Below are positions 1 through 7,161 of a stretch of DNA of 8,236 bases, piece by piece. Below the pieces are notes generated by a model, which made no database searches, was not told where the DNA came from, and was given only the letters and a program-made list of their open reading frames with translations. This stretch comes from Actinomycetota bacterium (GTDB lineage: Bacteria; Actinomycetota; Actinomycetes; Streptosporangiales; Streptosporangiaceae). Position numbers and translations under genes: made by a program. The DNA is taken from contig QGUZ01000225.1 in NCBI GenBank assembly GCA_003242605.1, positions 1-8,236 of the forward strand, in the 5' to 3' direction. Positions within the stretch are counted from its first letter, which is position 1. Each line of letters begins with the position of its first letter.

Positions 1-37
1 GCTCGCGGCCGGTGTCGTGCGGCTTGCGGTGCTTCAC
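1..37 (-). CDS. Possible 5' end of next operon gene (partial)
   Basis: A GTG at 37-35 opens a frame that runs off the left edge for 12 codons (MKHRKPHDTGRE if GTG is read as Met). A purine-rich AAGGG (plus-strand 46-50) lies 8 nt before it, and the gap to the preceding stop codon is only 32 bp, which is operon-like spacing. In class 1 DISARM the gene after drmD is normally the methyltransferase drmMI, so this could be its start. The peptide is too short to recognise, so that identity is inference from gene order only. It could equally be untranslated DNA. Confidence 0.3.
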   Translation of the reverse strand, partial: MKHRKPHDTGRE

Positions 38-69
38 TGCCCCTACCCTTCGTCCTGTCTGCCGCTGGA

Positions 70-3000
70 TCATCGGTACGCCGCCTCGTGCCGGGGCACG
101 ACGAAGATGAGCGCCACCGGGAACAGGTGCGGCCGCGGGTCGCTGTAGCGTCGTTCGATCACCTCGAGCTCACGCTCGAGATCGGATTCGAGCCGGTCGA
201 GGCGGTCCTGCCAGGACTGGCGGTCCCGCTGGTACTGGGCGAGCTCGCGCGGGTCCTTGAGCTCGGACCGCTTGATGAGGGCGCCGTCGTCCTCGGTGTC
301 CTCGGCGAGCTTGGCCTCCAGGGTGCGCCGGAACTCCTCGATGTTGGAGCGGATCCGCTTCCGCTCCGCCTCCTTCCGCTTCTCCAGCAGGCTCATCAGC
401 GAGTCCTGCCGTTCGGCGGCGCGTGCGTTGACGGCGTCGAGCAGGCCCTTGCGGGCGCGCGGCCAGGCGTCCTCGGCGAGCCAGGTCTGCAGACGCGGCG
501 AGGCGGGGACGCACCCGGAGAGAGCGTGGCCGAGGATGTCGCGGAGCGTGCCCAGGGTCTCGACGCGGGCGAAGCCGGGGTGCCGTTCGCGCAGCCAGCC
601 GCCGGCGTACAGGACCTCCTCGTGCAGCAGGACGCCGTCGCCGCCGACGAGGACGAACCGGGAGTACGCGCCGACGAGCGTGGTCTCCAGCTTGGGGTGG
701 TCGCTGACCACCGCGGTGACCCGGTTGAGGCCGATCTCCTTGTTCGACACCGCGGCGCGCAGCAGCCCGGTGGACATGGCGACCAGCGGGTGGTTGAGGT
801 GGGCGAGCACCACGTCGTCCCGGACCCGGCCCTCGGGGTCCTTGGTCGCCGCCGGGTCGAAGGTGATGGGCCTGCGGCGCGGCGTCTCGTTCTTGTCGGG
901 GTTGAACTTCTCCAGCAGCCCTTCGGTGCCGCGCTCCCACGACCCGGTGAGCACCGGGACCTCCCACAGGCCCTCGGCGTGGTGGCGCTCGTCGAGGTAC
1001 GGCCGCAGCGGCTGCTGCCGGGCCAGCTCGAGCGCGGTGTCGACCACCCGCTTGACGTTCGCGGGCGTGATGCCGAGCTCCTCGACGGTCCTGTCGATCC
1101 GCTCCCGGAGCCGACGCACCTGCTCGGGCACGTCGTGGTCGAGCGGCAGGTTCTCCTCGGGCGTCTCGGCCTCGACGTTGTCGATCGACACGTTCTCGCC
1201 GAGCATGCGCCGCTGCACGCGCTCGGAGATGACCGCGTTCACCGGGCCGAGGTCCTTCTCCTGCTGGGCGACCTTCCGCGCCACGCGGGCGAGGAACTCC
1301 AGGTCGGCCTCGTAGGTGTCGACGTGCTCCCCCTTGAACACGCCGACGAAGTGCCGGACCTCGGGGGTCTGCCGCTGGCCGTACCGGTCGATGCGGCCGA
1401 TGCGCTGCTCCAGCTTGTTGGGGTTGAACGGGATGTCGTAGTTGACCAGCCGGTGGCAGTACCGCTGCAGGTCGATGCCCTCGCCGGCGGCGTCGGTGGC
1501 GAGCAGGATGCGCACCGGGTGCTCGTCGGGGGCCTTCTGGAAGGCGAGCCGTACCTGCTCGCGCTCGTCGGCGCTCTTGCCGCCGTGCATGGTGGCCACG
1601 CGGTCGCCGCCGAGGCCCTCCTGGCGGAGCAGGGTCTCCAGCCAGTCGAGGGTGTCCTTGTACTCGGTGAAGACCACCACCCGCTCGTTCGTCCAGTTCT
1701 TGCCGTCCGGCAGGCAGACCGCCTTGAGGTACGTGATGAGCTCGGCGGCCTTCGCGTCGGGCCGTACCTTGCGCCGCTCGGCCCACTCCCACATCCGCTT
1801 GAGCAGCTCCGCCTCCTCGGGCGTGGCGCCGCCCTGCAGCGGGTGGGCCTGGACGACCGCGTCGTCCTCGGCGTTCGCCATGCCCTCGTCGTCGTAGTCG
1901 GCGACGTCGTCGACGAAGTCCTCCAGCCACTCGGGGACGTCGTCGCTGTCGGTAAAGTTCTCGACCTTCTGCTCGATCGTGCCGAGGTAGACGTCGACGG
2001 TGCGTGCGAACGCGGCGGGGCTGGAGAACAGCCGCTTCTTCAGCAGCAGCGTGACGAGGTCGGCGGCCTTGCGCCCGCGGGCCTTGGTGAGGCGCTTGCG
2101 GCGCAGCGCGGCGAACTGCTTGAGCAGGTCGTGCACCTCGCGCTCGTCCGGCGGGTACTCGACCGGGATCTCCTTGGCGACCCGCTTGGGGAACTTGGGC
2201 CGGCCGTTCTCGAGGATCTGGGTCTTGAGGCGGCGGACCACCGTCTCGCTCACCGCGCTGCGCGACGGCTGCACGCCGCGGGCGAACCGCTGGTCGTCGA
2301 GGATCTCCAGCAGGGCGGTGAACGACTCGTTGTAGCCGTTGTGCGGGGTCGCCGACAGGAAGAGCCGGTGGGTGAAGTGCGGGGCCAGCCGGCGGATCAG
2401 CTTGGTCTGCTGGGAGTCGACCGCGTACGCCTGCTTGGGCGCGGCCGGGGCGATGTGGTGGGCCTCGTCGAGGATGAGCAGGTCGAAGGTACGCGGGTAC
2501 GTCGGGCCGTCGGGCGGGAGGACCTCGGCGAGCAGCCGCTGGGCCTTCTGGCCGCGCAGCCACGGCAGGCTGACGATGGTCAGCGGGTAGATCTCGAACG
2601 GGTTGGCGGCGCTGCCGTACGCGCGGCGGACCTTGGCGCAGCGGTCGGTGTCGATGATGGTGAAGTCGAGGCCGAACTTCTCGGCCATCTCGTCCTTCCA
2701 CTTGATCGTCAGCCCGGCCGGGCAGACGATCATGATGCGGCGGCCGCGCTGGCGCAGCATGAGCTCGAGGGCGACGAGGCCGGCCTCGATCGTCTTGCCG
2801 AGGCCGACGTCGTCGGCGAGCAGCAGGTTGACGCGCGGCGAGTCGACGGCGCGGGCGACCGGTTCGAGCTGGTAGTCCTCGACGGCGACGCCGGAGCGGA
2901 ACGGGGCCTGGAGGGTCCGCACGTCCGCCGAGGCGACCGCCGACCAGCGGATGGCGTCGAGGAACGCGGCGAGCCGTTCCGGCCGGTCGAACCCGTTCGG

Positions 3001-3216
3001 GGTGACCTCGGGCAGCGAGCCGCTGGGGAGCACCTTGCGGCCCGGCTCGATCTCCCACACCACGGTGAGCGACTCGCCGTACCGGCCGTCCTCCACGCTC
3101 TGCAGCGTGACGATGGTGTTGCCTTCGGCGGGATCGACGTCGCCGACCACCCAGCGCTGGCCGCGAACTACCACCAGGTTGCCGATATCCGGCTTATCCG
3201 ATGTCGCACTCGGCAC
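70..3216 (-). CDS. drmD: SNF2-family helicase, DrmD-like (class 1 DISARM)
   Basis: A 1048-residue cytoplasmic SNF2/HepA-type (superfamily 2) ATPase, predicted to translocate on DNA. A short N-terminal beta-rich segment (about residues 13-62, containing VVVRGQRWVV) precedes the ATPase core. Visible motifs are Walker A VGLGKT (Lys about 141), DEAH at 250-253, SATPHNG from 288, FTEYKD about 515, TDAAGEGIDLQ about 574-584 and QRIGRIDRYGQ about 604-614. A strongly acidic stretch (about 422-455) separates the two lobes, and the C-terminus (about 920-1025) is highly charged and probably coiled coil. Length and layout fit DrmD, the helicase that normally opens class 1 DISARM operons. I chose the GTG at 3216 because GGGGTGA lies just before it and the conserved region begins soon after; an in-frame GTG at 3336 adds 40 unconserved-looking residues. 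The main alternative is the related BREX helicase BrxHII; the SNF2 family call itself is secure. The other DISARM genes would lie left of the window. Confidence 0.8.
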   Translation of the reverse strand: MPSATSDKPDIGNLVVVRGQRWVVGDVDPAEGNTIVTLQSVEDGRYGESLTVVWEIEPGRKVLPSGSLPEVTPNGFDRPERLAAFLDAIRWSAVASADVRTLQAPFRSGVAVEDYQLEPVARAVDSPRVNLLLADDVGLGKTIEAGLVALELMLRQRGRRIMIVCPAGLTIKWKDEMAEKFGLDFTIIDTDRCAKVRRAYGSAANPFEIYPLTIVSLPWLRGQKAQRLLAEVLPPDGPTYPRTFDLLILDEAHHIAPAAPKQAYAVDSQQTKLIRRLAPHFTHRLFLSATPHNGYNESFTALLEILDDQRFARGVQPSRSAVSETVVRRLKTQILENGRPKFPKRVAKEIPVEYPPDEREVHDLLKQFAALRRKRLTKARGRKAADLVTLLLKKRLFSSPAAFARTVDVYLGTIEQKVENFTDSDDVPEWLEDFVDDVADYDDEGMANAEDDAVVQAHPLQGGATPEEAELLKRMWEWAERRKVRPDAKAAELITYLKAVCLPDGKNWTNERVVVFTEYKDTLDWLETLLRQEGLGGDRVATMHGGKSADEREQVRLAFQKAPDEHPVRILLATDAAGEGIDLQRYCHRLVNYDIPFNPNKLEQRIGRIDRYGQRQTPEVRHFVGVFKGEHVDTYEADLEFLARVARKVAQQEKDLGPVNAVISERVQRRMLGENVSIDNVEAETPEENLPLDHDVPEQVRRLRERIDRTVEELGITPANVKRVVDTALELARQQPLRPYLDERHHAEGLWEVPVLTGSWERGTEGLLEKFNPDKNETPRRRPITFDPAATKDPEGRVRDDVVLAHLNHPLVAMSTGLLRAAVSNKEIGLNRVTAVVSDHPKLETTLVGAYSRFVLVGGDGVLLHEEVLYAGGWLRERHPGFARVETLGTLRDILGHALSGCVPASPRLQTWLAEDAWPRARKGLLDAVNARAAERQDSLMSLLEKRKEAERKRIRSNIEEFRRTLEAKLAEDTEDDGALIKRSELKDPRELAQYQRDRQSWQDRLDRLESDLERELEVIERRYSDPRPHLFPVALIFVVPRHEAAYR

Positions 3217-3220
3217 GAGT

Positions 3221-3227
3221 TCACCCC
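3221..3227 (-). promoter_or_regulatory. Ribosome binding site of the SNF2 helicase
   Basis: On the minus strand this reads GGGGTGA, close to the GAGGTGA part of the Shine-Dalgarno consensus, and stands 4 nt before the GTG at 3216. It decides the start: the upstream in-frame GTG codons at 3336 and 3285 have no comparable site. Confidence 0.55.
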
Positions 3228-3372
3228 ATCCGTCACAGCCGCTTGCCCCCGGACGGCGTTGCCTGGACCGGCCGTCAGAGGGCACAGTGGACCGGTGCAA
3301 GGACAGCCCTTCGGGCGCTGACGCGAGCGCGCGCACGGCACGCGAAACGTCAGCGCTGCGGGGACCTTACGC

Positions 3373-3401
3373 TATTTCGGTGCACGCTGTCTAGCGGTCA
3401 A
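3373..3401 (-). promoter_or_regulatory. Candidate promoter of the SNF2 helicase
   Basis: On the minus strand TTGACC (3401-3396) is followed after 17 nt by GAAATA (3378-3373). The -35 box is good and the -10 box poor; TAGCGT slightly further on (3374-3369) is an alternative at a 21-nt spacing. Transcription from here would leave a leader of about 150 nt. The -35 box overlaps a CTAGCGG motif, which could be a regulator site. Confidence 0.3.
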
Positions 3402-3453
3402 TCATTTGTGCAGTTAATTCACACGCTAGCCGTATCAACATCCCCGGACGCCC

Positions 3454-3468
3454 TCCGCCGTCGGCGGA
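3454..3468. repeat. Inverted repeat in the divergent control region
   Basis: TCCGCCG and CGGCGGA form perfect 7-bp arms around a single T. It lies between the candidate leftward promoter (3373-3401) and the rightward promoter (3598-3626), where an operator for a dimeric repressor would be expected. A one-base loop makes an RNA hairpin or terminator less likely than a DNA-binding site. No regulator can be assigned, and a G+C-rich palindrome of this size could arise by chance. Confidence 0.4.
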
Positions 3469-3597
3469 CGGCAACATCGGGCACCACCGCAGAGACATCC
3501 CATCCCGTCCACCTCGACCACAAAGCGCACTAGCGGACCACTGAGCATATTCACGCCCTATTCCGGCATACATCACCTGTGTGGCAGGAGTTCACAA

Positions 3598-3626
3598 TTG
3601 TCTCATCTTGCACTCTTCGCTATGCT
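3598..3626 (+). promoter_or_regulatory. Promoter of the SF1 helicase gene
   Basis: TTGTCT (3598-3603) and TATGCT (3621-3626) are separated by exactly 17 nt, a good match to a housekeeping-sigma actinobacterial promoter. Transcription would begin near 3633, giving a leader of about 170 nt before the ATG at 3804. The hexamers lie inside the upstream extension of the open frame, which supports the view that the extension is not translated. Confidence 0.55.
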
Positions 3627-3752
3627 CGCCGCAGCTGCATCCGCACCTCCTACCGGTCGTGCGGATACCGACTTATGCGGCGAGTCGGACCAGTGACCGT
3701 GTTCGCGTCGCTGTGGCGCCGACTCCCTGTAAGGCAGCCGCCCGTCAGGCAG

Positions 3753-3785
3753 CGGTCGAGCGCGAGCCGCTCGCTTCCGCGACCG
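3753..3785 (+). promoter_or_regulatory. Nested leader hairpin upstream of the SF1 helicase start
   Basis: In the predicted mRNA leader CGGTCG (3753-3758) pairs with CGACCG (3780-3785), enclosing a second hairpin made of GCGAG (3762-3766) and CTCGC (3770-3774). The structure ends 8 nt before the GGAG ribosome binding site at 3794, so it could affect translation. There is no U-tract to make it a terminator. Regulation is inference. Confidence 0.35.
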
Positions 3786-3793
3786 TTCCGGCT

Positions 3794-3797
3794 GGAG
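3794..3797 (+). promoter_or_regulatory. Ribosome binding site of the SF1 helicase
   Basis: GGAG lies 6 nt before the ATG at 3804 and fixes the start. In-frame candidate starts further upstream, at 3579 (GTG) and 3675 (ATG), have no such site, and the first lies before the predicted promoter. Confidence 0.6.
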
Positions 3798-3803
3798 TTC
3801 TCC

Positions 3804-6677
3804 ATGGCGGCATCGCGCAGGCCACGACTTGTCGACGTCATCCAGAAGGCACTGGCGAACGGGCCGATCTCACGGGACGCCCTGCTCACCGCCCTACAGC
3901 AGGCCGGGTTCCGCGCCGACGAGGGCGTGGTATGGGAGACCTGCCGCCTCCACGGCATCGCCGACCTGAAGGGCGACATGTGGATGCCCCGAGGGTGGGC
4001 GGCGCCGATCGGCGCAGATCCTCAGGCGAATGGCGGAACATCCCAGCAGAGACGGCCGGCCATCAGCCCTGTGGACCGTTCCGCCGAGGAGCAGGCCGAC
4101 GCCGAGGTACAGCGGCTCGCCGTCCGCCACGGTCTCCCGCTGTCCGAGCCCGTGGCGCCGGTCGGGCCGGTGCCCGACGGCTGGGCGGAGGTGGCCGCGG
4201 CTGCCGCCCGCGCGTTCCGCGACGAGCTCAAGGAGGTCGCGAACCGCCGTACCCAGAGCGACATGCCGCTCTCCTCCGGCGAGGAGGTGAGCACCGCCGG
4301 GAGCCAGCGCAAGCTCGTGCGGTACGAGGTCGAGGGCGAGCTGGGCGTGGCCGAAGGGACGACCGCCCTCCTCATCGTCGACGACGTGCAGATCCCCGTC
4401 GAGGTGGTCTCGGTCTTCGGCAACGTGGTCACCCTTTCCCTGCCCCACGGCGCCGCCGTCGTCCCCGAGGCGACCCTCCGCCTCGACCTTTCCTGGCTCC
4501 TCACCGCGCAGAGCGAGCGGCTCGGCGAACTCGCCCACGGCGGTCCCGGCTTCAACGCGGAGGCCGCCCTCGCCGTGGTCACCCCGTGCCGGGACGGCGG
4601 TCCGGCGGCACGGGTCAGGCTGGCCGAACACGAGGCCGCCGGTCTCAACGCCGGGCAGCGGAACGCCGTCGAACTCGGCCTCGCGCCCGGGCTCACCTGG
4701 CTCTGGGGCCCGCCGGGCACCGGAAAGACGACGACGATCTCGGCGCTGGTGGCGAAGCTGTGCGAGCAGGGGCGACGCGTGCTGCTCGCCGCGCCGACGA
4801 ACGCCGCCCTCGACGTGGCGATCAAGGCGGTGCTGAAGCGGGCGCCCCACCTGGGCTCGGGCGCGCTGGTACGCGTGGGACAGCCCTCGGACCCCGCGCT
4901 GATCGACAGGCCCGAGGGCCGCATCCTCGTCGACGAGATCGCGGCCGAACAGGGCGCCCCGCTCGCCCGGCACCGGGTGGAGGTGAACGAGCGCCTCCGC
5001 GACCGGCGCGCCGTACTGGAGGAGCTGAAGCAGCGCAGGCACGGACGGCTCACCGAACGGGAGGAGTCGCTGCGGCTCCGCCTCGAGACCGAGATCGCCG
5101 AGCTTCAGGCCCTCGACGGCGCGCTCGGCCGCAAGCTGCTCGAGGTACGTCGGCACGTCTGCCGCAAGGCGACCGTCGTGGCCGCCACCGCCCACCAGCT
5201 CGTCCTCGAGGTTCTCAAAGGGATCACGTTCGACGTGGTCGTCCTCGACGAGGCGAGCATGACCACGGCCGCCCTGGCGATGCTGGTCGCCGGCGCCGGC
5301 CAGGGGCACACCATCGTCGCGGGCGACTTCCGCCAGTTGCCTCCGGTCGTCGTCGCCCAGACCCCGGCGGCCCAGGAGTGGCTCCATCGCAGCCCGTTCG
5401 AGAAGGCCGGCGTCACCACCGCCGTCGCCGAGCGTCGCCCGCCCGCGCGCCTCGCCGCGCTCACCGAGCAGTACCGGATGCGGCGCCAGATCGGCGACAT
5501 CGTCAGCACCGCCTTTTATCCGGAGAGCCCGCTGCAGACCGCGCCCGCCGTGGCGGACCGGCCGGTCAGGAGCCGCGCCCCGTGGGCCGCCTCGAACCTG
5601 GTCGTCGTCGACACCTCCGGCATGCGCGCCCGCACCGCGCGACGGCAGGGCATGGTCTCCCGGTACAACCTCATGCACGCGCAGCTGATCGCCGCGCTCA
5701 CCGCCGAGGCGGTCGCCGACGCCCACGACCTCGCGATGATCACCCCGTTCGCCCCGCAGGCGCGCCTGCTGGAGTCACTGCTGCCGGAGAAGCGCATGGA
5801 GCAGTGGGCGGCGTCCACGGTGCACCGCTTCCAGGGTGACGAGCGGGACATCGTCGTGTACGACACCGTCGACACCGGGCGCGGGGTGACACCGCTGCAC
5901 ATGTGGTTCACCGAGGGCGACACGGGCAGCGAGGGCGCCCGCCTGCTCAACGTGGCCGCGAGCCGCGCCCGCGACCACCTGCTGATCGTCGGCGCCCTCG
6001 ACCGGCTCCACCGGATCGGCGCCGCCCGCACCCCGGTGTGGACGTTCTTCGCCCACCTCCTCGACCGGGCCGAACGCCTGCCCTGGGACCGAGCGCTCGC
6101 CCTCTCCACCGTCACCGAACGCGTCGAGCCCGAGGACCTGGTGGAACGGCTGCGAGCCGACATCGAGCGGGCCGACACGGTCGAGATGTGGCTGCCCGGT
6201 GTCCTCACCTACTCCCTCGCCGACCTCGTCCCCGCGCTGCTGTCGGTCCACGGCGGCAAGCCGGAGTCGGAGGCCGTGACGATCTGGGTGGAGCCGGAGG
6301 CGGACGGCCACCTCCCCGATCCGGCCCGGTACGCCCACAACAAGGGTGTCAACGTCCGCCCCTGCCTGCCGATCCTCGAGTCGGGTGCCGTGATCGGCGA
6401 CGTGGTCTGGTCGGCGGCGGGTTCGCTGTGCGGTCCGGATCCCGGCCTGGTGCTGCGTACCGAGCACCGGGCGTTCGCCGACGCGGTACGGCGTGCCCAG
6501 CGACGCCGGCCGGGCACGGGTCCCGGCGGCGCTCCCGGCAGCGGCCAGCGTGGCGACCGGTGCGGGCGCTGCGAGCGCATGCTCATCCGCTACGAGCAGG
6601 GACGGCTCGGCGCGCCGGATCTCCGTTACGCGTGCGCCGCCTGCGACCGCAGGACGAGACCCGCAGACGGCCGCTGA
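3804..6677 (+). CDS. Upf1/DNA2-like SF1 helicase with degenerate PLD domain and zinc ribbon
   Basis: A 957-residue superfamily 1 helicase of the AAA_11/AAA_12 (COG1112, Upf1/DNA2) type. Residues 1-65 resemble a winged helix-turn-helix. Helicase motifs follow in order: LNAGQRNAV (281-289), Walker A GPPGTGKT (302-309), APTNAALD (about 330), DEAS (482-485), GDFRQLPP (507-514), EQYRM (555-559), TVHRFQGDERD (672-682) and NVAASRAR (716-723). A charged, probably coiled-coil 1B insertion occupies about 371-455. Residues about 779-885 look like a PLD-fold domain whose HKD His and Lys are absent. A Cys4 zinc ribbon (C920, C923, C944, C947) ends the protein. Helicase-PLD fusion is the layout of type II Mokosh anti-phage proteins (MkoC); the zinc ribbon and dead PLD set this one apart. 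It is divergent from the DrmD-like gene and transcribed from its own promoter. SF1 assignment is secure; substrate (RNA or DNA) and the defence role are inference. A general repair or RNA helicase is the alternative. Confidence 0.85.
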   Translation: MAASRRPRLVDVIQKALANGPISRDALLTALQQAGFRADEGVVWETCRLHGIADLKGDMWMPRGWAAPIGADPQANGGTSQQRRPAISPVDRSAEEQADAEVQRLAVRHGLPLSEPVAPVGPVPDGWAEVAAAAARAFRDELKEVANRRTQSDMPLSSGEEVSTAGSQRKLVRYEVEGELGVAEGTTALLIVDDVQIPVEVVSVFGNVVTLSLPHGAAVVPEATLRLDLSWLLTAQSERLGELAHGGPGFNAEAALAVVTPCRDGGPAARVRLAEHEAAGLNAGQRNAVELGLAPGLTWLWGPPGTGKTTTISALVAKLCEQGRRVLLAAPTNAALDVAIKAVLKRAPHLGSGALVRVGQPSDPALIDRPEGRILVDEIAAEQGAPLARHRVEVNERLRDRRAVLEELKQRRHGRLTEREESLRLRLETEIAELQALDGALGRKLLEVRRHVCRKATVVAATAHQLVLEVLKGITFDVVVLDEASMTTAALAMLVAGAGQGHTIVAGDFRQLPPVVVAQTPAAQEWLHRSPFEKAGVTTAVAERRPPARLAALTEQYRMRRQIGDIVSTAFYPESPLQTAPAVADRPVRSRAPWAASNLVVVDTSGMRARTARRQGMVSRYNLMHAQLIAALTAEAVADAHDLAMITPFAPQARLLESLLPEKRMEQWAASTVHRFQGDERDIVVYDTVDTGRGVTPLHMWFTEGDTGSEGARLLNVAASRARDHLLIVGALDRLHRIGAARTPVWTFFAHLLDRAERLPWDRALALSTVTERVEPEDLVERLRADIERADTVEMWLPGVLTYSLADLVPALLSVHGGKPESEAVTIWVEPEADGHLPDPARYAHNKGVNVRPCLPILESGAVIGDVVWSAAGSLCGPDPGLVLRTEHRAFADAVRRAQRRRPGTGPGGAPGSGQRGDRCGRCERMLIRYEQGRLGAPDLRYACAACDRRTRPADGR

Positions 6678-6680
6678 CAT

Positions 6681-6723
6681 GGGTAGAGCCCGCCGGGCCA
6701 TCGGTGCCGGGCGGGCCGTACCC
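6681..6723. terminator. Bidirectional stem-loop terminator between convergent genes
   Basis: GGGTA (6681-6685) pairs with TACCC (6719-6723), and inside them GCCCGCC pairs with GGCGGGC with small mismatched bulges, closing on a loop of about 7 nt. It begins 4 nt after the helicase stop and ends 7 nt from the stop of the convergent ATPase gene, so it can serve both strands. It lacks a clear U-tract, as is common in G+C-rich actinobacteria. Confidence 0.65.
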
Positions 6724-6729
6724 AAAGGA

Positions 6730-7161
6730 TCATGTTCCGTACCCGGCACCGGCCGGACAGCCGATCTCGAACCAGACCACACGGCCGCCGCCCCGGAGGT
6801 GCGAACCCCACTTGTCGGCGAGCAGTTCGACCAGGTAGAGGCCGCGCCCGCCCTCGCTGTCCTGATCCACGTCGAGCCGGGCGCGGGGCTCGCTCCCCGG
6901 CGATCCGGCATCGCCGACCTCGACGCGGAGCACGCCGTCGGCGGGTTCGGACAGCGAGACCGTCACGGTGCCGCCGGGGAGGCGGCCCGAGTCCGAGTGA
7001 CAGATCGCGTTGCCGACCAGCTCGCTGGTGAGCAGTACGGCGTCCTCGATCACGGCTCCGTATCGGGCGAGGAGCGTGCGGCGGACGAACCGGCGGGCCT
7101 CGGCGACCGACTCGCCCTTACCGGGGAACTCGGCTTGGGCGATCATCCCCGGGGCCGTCAC
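6730..7161 (-). CDS. RsbW-like GHKL ATP-binding protein (anti-sigma/serine kinase family)
   Basis: A 143-residue single-domain histidine-kinase-like ATPase. It shows the N box ELVGNAICHS (E47, N51), the G1 box with D84 and G86 (EVGDAGSP) and the G2 box EGGRGLYLVELLADKWG (about 103-119). These belong to the RsbW/SpoIIAB-like family abundant in actinomycetes, whose members bind or phosphorylate anti-anti-sigma partners, although many lack a known target. The GTG start at 7161 is supported by GGAG (7167-7170) 5 nt before it; the in-frame ATG at 7146 has no good site. The GTG overlaps the stop of an upstream small ORF as GTGA, suggesting translational coupling. The next gene to the right is a divergent XRE/DUF5753 regulator, an arrangement like the whiJ/abaA regulatory loci of Streptomyces. 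The family call is firm; the partner sigma factor is unknown. Confidence 0.88.
   Translation of the reverse strand: MTAPGMIAQAEFPGKGESVAEARRFVRRTLLARYGAVIEDAVLLTSELVGNAICHSDSGRLPGGTVTVSLSEPADGVLRVEVGDAGSPGSEPRARLDVDQDSEGGRGLYLVELLADKWGSHLRGGGRVVWFEIGCPAGAGYGT

Larger units (their letters stand above)
3217..3803. other. Divergent intergenic control region
   Basis: These 587 bp separate two large helicase genes transcribed away from each other. Reading frames here lack protein-like composition, and the part from about 3370 to 3640 is visibly richer in A and T than the genes. It holds candidate promoters in both directions, a perfect inverted repeat, three CTAGC motifs (3391, 3426, 3530) and a folded leader before the rightward gene. 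No RNA gene or mobile element is recognisable. Control of both genes from this region is inferred from the layout. Confidence 0.6.

Noticed and set aside
88..3321. Very long open frame of 1077 codons on the plus strand
   Set aside because: It lies opposite the SNF2 helicase gene, has a repetitive Val/Leu/Gly/Asp/Arg composition and no motif, and is a normal by-product of G+C-rich codon bias. The same holds for the long minus-strand frames inside 3894-5726 and 5775-6911.
3217..3336. N-terminal extension of the SNF2 helicase to GTG 3336
   Set aside because: No ribosome binding site there and the 40 added residues look like untranslated leader; GTG 3216 has GGGGTGA just upstream.
3579..3803. 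Extension of the SF1 helicase frame to GTG 3579
   Set aside because: It would include the -35/-10 promoter at 3598-3626, and the residues show no domain-like pattern; ATG 3804 has GGAG at a 6-nt spacing.
6336..6359. HNK triplet (residues 845-847) as an intact HKD catalytic site
   Set aside because: The Asp position of HxKx4D is R852, and the segment GVNVR fits the beta strand that normally precedes the HKD site.
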